NCBI GenBank assembly: GCA_937902605.1
Contig: CALFNC010000555.1
Span: 1 to 5,157, forward strand
DNA from: an uncultured Acidobacteriota bacterium
Lineage (GTDB): Bacteria; Acidobacteriota; Thermoanaerobaculia; UBA5066
Reading direction: 5' to 3'
Length of the DNA stretch: 5,157 nucleotides
In this document: one piece after another, positions 1 to 5,157 of the stretch
Layout of the letters: every line of letters begins with the position of its first letter
How positions within the stretch are numbered: position 1 is the first letter of the stretch
Program-made: the position numbers and the translations under genes
The notes under the pieces: generated by a model
What the model saw: the letters and a program-made list of their open reading frames with translations, nothing else
What the model was told of the DNA's origin: nothing
Database searches by the model: none

Positions 1-1949
1 TCGTCGTCGACGACGCGATCGTCGTGGTCGAGGCGGTGGAGCACCACATCGAGGAGGGGATGGCGCCGCGCGCGGCGACGCTCCAGGCGATGAAGGAGGT
101 CGCCGGGCCTGTCGTCGCCATCGCGCTGATCCTCTCGTCGGTCTTCCTGCCGGTCGCGTTCTTAAGCGGCATCCAGGGGCGCCTGAACCGGCAGTTCGCC
201 GTCACGATCGCGATCTCTGTCCTCATCTCCGCCTTCAACGCCCTGACCCTCTCGCCCGCGCTCTCGGCGCTCCTCCTGCGCCCGCGCAAAAAGGGCCGCG
301 GTCCGCTCGCGCGGTTCTTCGCCTGGTTCAACCGCGTCTTCGATCGCGCGACGAACGGTTACGTCTCCGTCTCCAGCCTCCTCATACGGCGCGCGGGCGT
401 CGCGCTCGTCGTCCTTCTCGGCTTCGCGGTGCTCTCGGGGACGCTCGGGAAGAAGCTCCCTTCGAGCTTCGTGCCCGACGAGGACCAGGGGTACTTCTAC
501 CTGAACGTCCAGCTCCCCGACGCCGCGTCGCTCCAGCGCACGGACGAGGTGTGCCGGAAGCTCGAGCGGATCCTGAGCGAGACCAAGGGGGTGAAGTACT
601 CCAGCACCATCGCCGGCTTCAGCCTCCTCTCGTACACCTCGGCCACCTACAACGCTTTCTTCTTCGTCTCGCTCACGCCCTGGGACGAGCGCGAGAGCAA
701 GGGGCTGGACGCGAAGACGATGATGGACCGCCTCAACAAGCGGTTCCGCTCGGAGATCCCCGAGGCTTCCGCGTTCTGCTTCAATCCTCCCGCCATCCCC
801 GGCCTCGGCTTCTCGGGCGGCTTCTCGCTCTGGCTGCAGGACCGCAGCGGCGGCTCCGTGGAGTTCCTCAACGAGAACCTCCAGAAGTTCATCGAGGCGG
901 CTCGCAAGCGTCCCGAGCTGCAGAACGTCAACAGCACCTTCCGCGCCGCGGTGCCGCAGGTTTACGTGGACGTGGATCGCGACAAGGCGCTGAAGCAGGG
1001 AGTCCCGGTGGCGGACGTCTACCAGAGCCTGCAGACGTTCCTGGGAGGCACCTACGTGAACCAGTTCAACCGTTTCGGCCGGCAGTGGCGCGTCTTCATG
1101 CAGGCCGACGCGAAGGAGCGCGTGAACCCAGAGGACATCGGCCGCTTCTTCGTGAGGAACAACGACGGGAAGATGGTGCCGCTCGCAGCCGTGACGACGA
1201 TCCGCCGTACCGCTGGCCCGGAGTACACGCAGCGCTTCAACCTCTACCGCGCGGCGCAGGTCACCGGTAGCGCCGCGCCGGGGTATAGCTCGGGGCAGGC
1301 CATGGCGGCGCTCGAAGACGTGGCGGCGAAGGCGCTCCCGCGGGAGATCGGCTTCGACTGGTCCGACCTCTCCTACCAGGAGCGGAAGGCGTCCGGGACC
1401 ACCGGCCCCATCTTCGCGCTCTCGCTCGTCTTCGTGTTCCTGATCCTCGCGGCGCTCTACGAGAGCTGGTCGCTGCCGCTCAGCGTCCTCCTCTCGGTCC
1501 CGGTCGCCGTGTTCGGAGGCTTCCTCGGGCTCCTCCTGCGGCGGTTCGACTTCGACGTCTACGGCCAAATCGGCCTCATCGTCCTGATCGGCCTCGCCGC
1601 CAAGAACGCGATCCTGATCGTCGAGTTCGCGAAGGCCGAGTACGAGAGGAGCGGCGACCTGGCCGCCGCCGCGCTCCACGGCGCCAGGCTCCGCCTCCGC
1701 CCGATTCTGATGACCTCGTTCGCCTTCATCCTCGGTTGCGTCCCGCTCTGGATCGCGGGCGGCGCCGTCTCGGCCGCCCGGAGGATCCTCGGCACCGTCG
1801 TCGTGGCAGGAATGCTCTCGGCCACCTGCCTCGCCGTCTTCCTGATCCCGGTCCTCTTCGTCGTCGTGGAAGGGCGGCTCGGTTCTCGGCGCGCTCCGGC
1901 GGATCATCCGCATGAACAACCCGGAGTCTCGGAAGAGGCGCACCGGTGA
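1..1949 (+). CDS. RND efflux permease, HAE1 (AcrB/MexB-like) family, C-terminal part; 5' end outside window
   Basis: Inner-membrane, proton-driven permease of a tripartite efflux pump. The first complete codon is at 3, giving 648 visible residues, which matches what an AcrB-length protein has left after its TM4 aspartates. The fragment opens with VVDDAIVVVE (the Asp407-Asp408 pair of AcrB, codons at 9-14). TM5 and TM6 follow, then a linker containing FAWFNRVFDRAT, TM7, LPSSFVPDEDQG at the start of the second periplasmic half, the FNPPAIPGLG segment, and GGTYVNQFNRFGR in the docking/porter region. TM8-TM12 come last. The other proton-relay residues are present: Lys940-equivalent in AAKNAILIVEFAK (codon 1602), Arg971-equivalent (codon 1692) and Thr978-equivalent in ILMTS (codon 1713). 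The conserved fold ends near LFVVVEGRLG; the last 20 or so residues are a variable tail with different codon use. The stop overlaps the next gene by 4 bp. Family assignment is secure; the exported substrate cannot be read from sequence. Confidence 0.97.
   Translation, partial: VVDDAIVVVEAVEHHIEEGMAPRAATLQAMKEVAGPVVAIALILSSVFLPVAFLSGIQGRLNRQFAVTIAISVLISAFNALTLSPALSALLLRPRKKGRGPLARFFAWFNRVFDRATNGYVSVSSLLIRRAGVALVVLLGFAVLSGTLGKKLPSSFVPDEDQGYFYLNVQLPDAASLQRTDEVCRKLERILSETKGVKYSSTIAGFSLLSYTSATYNAFFFVSLTPWDERESKGLDAKTMMDRLNKRFRSEIPEASAFCFNPPAIPGLGFSGGFSLWLQDRSGGSVEFLNENLQKFIEAARKRPELQNVNSTFRAAVPQVYVDVDRDKALKQGVPVADVYQSLQTFLGGTYVNQFNRFGRQWRVFMQADAKERVNPEDIGRFFVRNNDGKMVPLAAVTTIRRTAGPEYTQRFNLYRAAQVTGSAAPGYSSGQAMAALEDVAAKALPREIGFDWSDLSYQERKASGTTGPIFALSLVFVFLILAALYESWSLPLSVLLSVPVAVFGGFLGLLLRRFDFDVYGQIGLIVLIGLAAKNAILIVEFAKAEYERSGDLAAAALHGARLRLRPILMTSFAFILGCVPLWIAGGAVSAARRILGTVVVAGMLSATCLAVFLIPVLFVVVEGRLGSRRAPADHPHEQPGVSEEAHR
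1931..1938 (+). promoter_or_regulatory. Ribosome binding site for the outer-membrane factor gene
   Basis: GGAAGAGG lies 7 nt before the GTG at 1946, inside the last codons of the permease gene. It supports the GTG start. In this frame the nearest upstream stop is TGA at 1913-1915, and no other start codon lies between it and 1946. Confidence 0.7.
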
Positions 1950-1996
1950 GGCGGCTTCTGGCTCTGGGATTGGCGGCCGGTACCCTCGCTGGCTGC
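1946..1996 (+). other. Lipoprotein signal peptide and lipobox of the outer-membrane factor
   Basis: Encodes MRRLLALGLAAGTLAGC: two Arg after the start, a hydrophobic stretch, and the signal peptidase II site LAG|C with the lipidated Cys at residue 17 (codon 1994-1996). The n-region and hydrophobic core are short but within range for NodT-type proteins. Confidence 0.85.
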
Positions 1997-3355
1997 GCGG
2001 TCGGGCCCAAGTACAGCCGCCCAGCAGTCCCGACGCCAGACCGTTTCTATGGGATGAGGGCTCCAGCGGAAGAGGTCTCGCTTTCGGACGGTCCCTGGTG
2101 GGATCTTTTCTCCGATCCCGTTCTCCGCTCGCTCGTGGAAGAGGCGCTCAAGAACAGCCACGACATCCAGATCGCCGCTTCGCGCGTTGAGGAGGCTCGC
2201 GCGCGGTACGGCGTCGCAGGATCGGCCTGGTACCCGGCGGTCTCCTACAGCGCGTCTGCCTCTCGTGCGAAAACGTCGATCTATGCGACCCCGAGTGACG
2301 TGACGGCCTCCTTGATTGCTGCGAGCACGACCGTCTCCTGGGAGCTCGACCTCTGGGGCCGGATCCGCCATCTGAACGAGGCGGCTCGGGCTCAAGTCCT
2401 CGCGAGCGAGGAAGCCCGCAGCGGAGTGGCGCTCACCCTGGTCTCCGATGTGGCATCCGCCTACTTCGACCTGCGCGAGCTCGACGAGGAGGTCCAGATC
2501 GCCCGTCACACCCGTGCCGCCTTCCAGGACACATACGACCTCTTCAGCCGCCGGCTCGAAGGGGGTGCGGGCTCGGCGCTGGAGACGTCCCGGGCCGAGG
2601 CGCTCCTGGCGAATGCCTCCGCGCAAATACCGTTCGTGGAGCGGCGAATCGTCGGGAAGGAGAACCAGATCGCGCTGTTGCTCGGACGGACGCCTGGCCC
2701 GATCGCCCGTGGCGCCGCTCTGAACGATCAGCCGCTCCCGCCGGCAGTGCCAGCCGGACTTCCAGCCACGCTACTTCTCCGGAGGCCAGACCTACGGCGA
2801 GCCGAGCAAGACCTCGTGACGGCCAATGCGAGGGTTGGCGTCGCGCATGCTTCGCTCTTCCCAACGCTGAGCCTGACGGGCCTTTTTGGAGGCCAGAGCA
2901 CGCAGCTTTCCGATCTTCTCGCGGCCGGCCGGACCTGGTCGATCGGGGCTGGAATCCTCGGGCCGCTCTTCGAGGGAGGGAAACTCCGGGCGGAGGAGCG
3001 CGTTGCGCGAGCTCAATTCGAGGAGGCGCGTCTCGTGTACGAGCGGGCCGTGACGCAGGCGCTCGGAGAGGTGTCCACGAGCCTCGTCGCGATTCAGAAG
3101 CTCGCGGAGGAGGTGGCTCAGCGCGCCCGTGCGGTGTCTGCCACTCGCGAGGCTGTTCGACTGGCGACCCTGCGGTACGAATCGGGGTTTTCAGCCTATT
3201 TCGAAGTGCTTGACGCGCTCCAGCAGGTCCTCGTCGCCGAGACCGTGCTGGCGCAAACTCGCCGTGACCGCCTTGTGGCGCTCACCTCGTTCTACAAGGC
3301 GCTCGGAGGAGGCTGGCAGCCGCCAGCAAGCACATCCCCGGCGTCAATCCGGTGA
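1946..3355 (+). CDS. Outer-membrane efflux factor lipoprotein (NodT/OprM family)
   Basis: Forms the trimeric outer-membrane channel that completes an RND tripartite pump. The 469-residue length is normal for the family. A short lipoprotein signal peptide (residues 1-16) ends in the lipobox LAGC with Cys17, followed by AVGPKYSRP, the usual NodT-type mature N-terminus. Ala at +2 fits outer-membrane sorting. Two OEP repeats follow, roughly 60-250 and 275-455. Typical motifs are WELDLWGR (132-139), YFDLRE (173-178), LLLGRTPG (244-251), RRPDLRRAEQDL (279-290), NARVGVAHASLFPTLSLTG (294-312), GPLFEGGK (339-346), YESGFSAYFEVLDAL (411-425) and the terminal YKALGGGW (450-457). The GTG start overlaps the permease stop as GTGA, so translation is probably coupled. 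Third codon positions are much less G/C-biased than in the permease: by hand count 20 of codons 2-75 and 22 of codons 253-317 end in A or T. The 3' end overlaps the opposing aminotransferase gene by 64 bp. Confidence 0.97.
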   Translation: MRRLLALGLAAGTLAGCAVGPKYSRPAVPTPDRFYGMRAPAEEVSLSDGPWWDLFSDPVLRSLVEEALKNSHDIQIAASRVEEARARYGVAGSAWYPAVSYSASASRAKTSIYATPSDVTASLIAASTTVSWELDLWGRIRHLNEAARAQVLASEEARSGVALTLVSDVASAYFDLRELDEEVQIARHTRAAFQDTYDLFSRRLEGGAGSALETSRAEALLANASAQIPFVERRIVGKENQIALLLGRTPGPIARGAALNDQPLPPAVPAGLPATLLLRRPDLRRAEQDLVTANARVGVAHASLFPTLSLTGLFGGQSTQLSDLLAAGRTWSIGAGILGPLFEGGKLRAEERVARAQFEEARLVYERAVTQALGEVSTSLVAIQKLAEEVAQRARAVSATREAVRLATLRYESGFSAYFEVLDALQQVLVAETVLAQTRRDRLVALTSFYKALGGGWQPPASTSPASIR

Positions 3356-4551
3356 TTGTCACGTTTCAGGAGCAGCTGGTCGAGCGCCGAGGCCAGGCGG
3401 CGGATCCCTTCGCGGATCCGATCGACCGGCATGTTCGAGTAGTTGAGGCGGAACGTCTCCTCGTGGCCGCCGTTCGGGAAGAAGGCGCCGCCAGGCACGA
3501 ACGCCACGTTGTGCCTGAGGCACTCGTCGAGAAGCGTCCGTGCGCTGACGCCCACGGGGAGCTCGACCCAGAGGAAGAGGCCACCGGTTGGGCGCGTGAA
3601 GCGGACGCCGTCCGGCATCTCCTTCTCCAGCGCTTCGAGCATCGCGTCGCGGCGCTCGCGGTAGACGGGGATGAGCCGGGCGATGTCCTGGTCGAGGTCG
3701 TTCTCGGCGAGGTAGCGGGCCACCTGCATCTGGGCGAGCGTGCTCGTCTGGAGGTCGGCCCCCTGCTTGAGGACCACGAGCTTCTCGTGGAGAGGGCTCC
3801 GCGCCGCCACCCACCCAACGCGCAGCCCCGGGCAGAACACCTTCGAGAACGTCCCGAGCGAGATCACACGGCCGGCGCGGTCGAAGGACGCGAGCGACGG
3901 CAGCGGCGTCCCCTCGAAACGGAGCTCGCCATACGGGTTGTCCTCGATGACGAAGACGTCGTACCGGTCGGCCACCTCCATGAGGCTCCGGCGGCGCTCG
4001 AGCGACCAGGTGCGGCCCGAGGGGTTCTGGAAGTTTGGGACGACGTAGACGATTTTCGCGTTCGGGTGGCGGCCGAGAAGCTGTTCGAGCGCCTCGGGGA
4101 CCATCCCCTCGTCGTCGGTCGGCACCTCGACCCACCGCGGGCGAAAGACGTTCCACGCGGAGATCGCGCCCAGGTAGGTCGGGCTCTCGCAGAGGACGAC
4201 GTCCCCCTCGTCGAGGAACAGTTTGCCGGTCAGGTCGAGGCCCTGCTGCGAGCCGGCAGTCACGAGAATGTCGTCCGCCGTGAAGCGCCCTCCACCGTGC
4301 GCGGCGAGCCGCGCGGCGATCCAGCTCCGGAGCGGCGGATGCCCCTCCGTGGTCGAGTATTGGAGAGCGCGCGTTCCCTCCTCCTCGAGGATCTTTTGCG
4401 TCACGTCCGCGAGGGCCTGCACGGGGAAGAGCTCGGGCGCGGGAAGGCCCCCGGCGAACGAGATCACCTCGGGCCTCTGAGTCACCTTGAGGATCTCGCG
4501 GATCTCGGAAGCCTTCAGGGCCTCCATCCGCCGTGCGAATCGTGTAGTCAT
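3292..4551 (-). CDS. PLP-dependent aminotransferase, fold type I, LysN/2-aminoadipate transaminase-like (COG1167 type, without HTH domain)
   Basis: Cytosolic aminotransferase, 419 residues. Visible PLP-fold features are FAGGLP (32-37), Tyr65, TAGSQQGLDL (98-107, phosphate-binding loop), Tyr126, NFQNPSG with Asn176, EDNPYG with Asp204 and Tyr207, SLGTFSKVFCPGLRVGW with the Schiff-base Lys237 and Arg244, and FRLNYS with Arg368 as the expected alpha-carboxylate ligand. The N-terminal helix SEIREILK (15-22) matches the Ser20/Arg23 segment that, from memory, recognises acidic side chains in Thermus LysN, so 2-aminoadipate, glutamate or other substrates are plausible. There is no MocR-type DNA-binding domain. 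No lysine-pathway genes are seen nearby, so a lysine role is not established. The ATG (4549-4551) overlaps the acyltransferase stop as ATGA and has its own RBS. The core seems to end near residue 395; the last 24 residues are an unusual tail, partly antisense to the outer-membrane factor gene. Confidence 0.93.
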   Translation of the reverse strand: MTTRFARRMEALKASEIREILKVTQRPEVISFAGGLPAPELFPVQALADVTQKILEEEGTRALQYSTTEGHPPLRSWIAARLAAHGGGRFTADDILVTAGSQQGLDLTGKLFLDEGDVVLCESPTYLGAISAWNVFRPRWVEVPTDDEGMVPEALEQLLGRHPNAKIVYVVPNFQNPSGRTWSLERRRSLMEVADRYDVFVIEDNPYGELRFEGTPLPSLASFDRAGRVISLGTFSKVFCPGLRVGWVAARSPLHEKLVVLKQGADLQTSTLAQMQVARYLAENDLDQDIARLIPVYRERRDAMLEALEKEMPDGVRFTRPTGGLFLWVELPVGVSARTLLDECLRHNVAFVPGGAFFPNGGHEETFRLNYSNMPVDRIREGIRRLASALDQLLLKRDNHRIDAGDVLAGGCQPPPSAL

Positions 4552-5157
4552 GGCTTGTCTCCGATCACTCCTGCGCCAGCCGGCGCACGCAGAATACCGC
4601 GGGCTGCATCCGGCGCCCCTTTCCAGCGGTCGTGAAGCCAGAGCCAGCTATGGGGGCGCCTCCGGATCGCTTCTTCGATCCGGAGGGTGAAGATCGCCAT
4701 GTCCTCCTCCGGGCGCCCCGTCACCGGGAGCGGTCCGGAGAAACGGGCCCCGTGCCGGCCGGTCCCCTCACGCCAGAACTCCACGAAGTAGACCGGCAGG
4801 CCGGTCTTCGCCGCCGCCGCCGCGATCGCGGGAGCCGTCAGGGCCGGCCTTCCGAAGAAGGGAACCGGGATCCCGCGGTTGAGCCGCTGGTCGATGACGA
4901 AGACGAGGACCTGCCCCTCGTCGAGCAGCTCGTAGACGCGCGGCATCGACCCGGTGCGGTTGGCGAGCAGGCCGAGGCCGTACGACGTCCTCACGCGTTC
5001 CATCAGTGCCGCGACCGGCTTCGAGCGTGGGATCTTCACGACCACGGTCGCCGTGACTCCCGTCCGCCGGGCCAGGAGGGGGGCGACGAGGTCCCACGAG
5101 CCGAAGTGCGCCCCGAAGACGAGGGTCCCCTTCCCCTCCCGTCCGCGCTCGAGGATC
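4548..5157 (-). CDS. LpxL/HtrB-family lipid A acyltransferase (LPLAT superfamily), C-terminal part; 5' end outside window
   Basis: Inner-membrane enzyme expected to transfer an acyl chain from acyl-ACP to a lipid A precursor. The reading frame stays open to the window edge: the first complete codon is at 5156-5154, and 202 residues are visible. The GTG at 5045 is not the true start, because conserved sequence lies upstream of it. Numbering from codon 5156, GAHFGSWDL carries the catalytic HX4D motif (His17 at 5106-5108, Asp22 at 5091-5093). DQ (89-90) and VPFFGRPALTAP (from about 98) form the conserved central block, and WLWLHDRWK (171-179) matches the usual C-terminal WxWxHRRWK-type signature. 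The N-terminal membrane anchor, if present, is off the window. The stop TGA (4550-4548) overlaps the aminotransferase ATG as ATGA. The family is clear; the acyl chain and acylation position (LpxL-like or LpxM-like) cannot be decided. Confidence 0.93.
   Translation of the reverse strand, partial: ILERGREGKGTLVFGAHFGSWDLVAPLLARRTGVTATVVVKIPRSKPVAALMERVRTSYGLGLLANRTGSMPRVYELLDEGQVLVFVIDQRLNRGIPVPFFGRPALTAPAIAAAAAKTGLPVYFVEFWREGTGRHGARFSGPLPVTGRPEEDMAIFTLRIEEAIRRRPHSWLWLHDRWKGAPDAARGILRAPAGAGVIGDKP
4558..4562 (-). promoter_or_regulatory. Ribosome binding site for the aminotransferase gene
   Basis: On the minus strand GGAGA sits 6 nt before the ATG at 4551, inside the last codons of the acyltransferase gene. 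It supports this start and, with the ATGA overlap, translational coupling. Confidence 0.65.

Larger units (their letters stand above)
1869..3366. other. Compositionally distinct block (lower third-position GC)
   Basis: Hand counts of codons ending in A or T: 3 of the first 80 permease codons, but 10 of its last 25 (from about 1875); 20 of 74 and 22 of 65 in two stretches of the outer-membrane factor gene. In the aminotransferase, 2 of about 21 codons before residue 396 end in A or T, against 9 of the 24 codons of the tail (396-419). The change points lie near 1869-1881 and 3364-3366. The block holds the whole outer-membrane factor gene and the variable tails of both neighbours. The contrast is seen directly; a separate origin is inference. 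Confidence 0.6.

Noticed and set aside
162..1943. A 593-codon minus-strand open frame opposite the permease gene
   Set aside because: Its product is charged, low-complexity (Glu, Arg, Asp, Gly) and without recognisable domains. It is the antisense shadow expected when third positions are almost all G or C; the plus-strand frame is a clear RND permease.
1891..3410. Short shared GGCGGATC near both edges of the compositional block as a possible target-site duplication
   Set aside because: An 8-base match in GC-rich DNA is expected by chance, the copies do not sit exactly at the composition change points, and no transposase or terminal inverted repeats are present.
3401..3420. Inverted repeat CGGATCC-CTTCGC-GGATCCG as a possible terminator between the convergent operons
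   Set aside because: It lies inside the aminotransferase coding region, where it encodes repeated Ile-Arg codons (RIREGIRR), and no T-run follows on either strand.
3352..4635. A 427-codon plus-strand open frame opposite the aminotransferase gene
   Set aside because: The product is rich in Arg, Glu and Ala with no domain signature, while the minus strand carries every expected PLP-aminotransferase motif. It is a GC-rich antisense shadow.
4543..5045. Treating the GTG at 5045 as the true start of the acyltransferase
   Set aside because: The frame is open upstream to the window edge and encodes the conserved active-site segment GAHFGSWDL, so the gene begins beyond 5157.

Overview
The window comes from a GC-rich, Gram-negative (diderm) bacterium. 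It encodes the inner-membrane and outer-membrane parts of an RND efflux pump and an LpxL/HtrB-type acyltransferase, which implies an outer membrane with lipid A. The pump sequence resembles HAE1 permeases I associate with Acidobacteriota and similar high-GC soil lineages. That placement is an impression from memory, not something the window proves.

Layout. The genes form two convergent pairs. On the plus strand, the 3' part of an HAE1-family RND permease (open at the left edge, which falls just before the paired Asp-Asp proton-relay motif) runs to 1949. It overlaps by 4 bp (GTGA) with a complete NodT/OprM-type outer-membrane factor lipoprotein gene (1946-3355). On the minus strand, the C-terminal part of an LpxL-type lysophospholipid acyltransferase (open at the right edge, 5157) runs to 4548. 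It overlaps by 4 bp (ATGA) with a complete fold-type I PLP-dependent aminotransferase gene of the LysN/2-aminoadipate type (4551-3292). The two pairs meet tail to tail with a 64-bp antisense overlap (3292-3355). There is no intergenic stretch over 300 bases, and in fact almost no noncoding DNA. No RNA gene, CRISPR array, insertion sequence or origin was seen.

How the genes work together. The permease and outer-membrane factor should form a tripartite drug or solute efflux pump with a periplasmic adaptor, probably encoded upstream of the left edge. The acyltransferase should act on a lipid A precursor at the inner membrane. Why it is translationally coupled to a cytosolic aminotransferase is not evident.

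What stands out. A block of about 1.5 kb (roughly 1869-3366) has clearly weaker third-position G/C preference than the genes on both sides. It covers the outer-membrane factor gene plus the nonconserved C-terminal tails of both the permease and the aminotransferase. This suggests the segment has a different history, perhaps insertion or replacement. I do not see an undescribed biological system; all four genes belong to known families.
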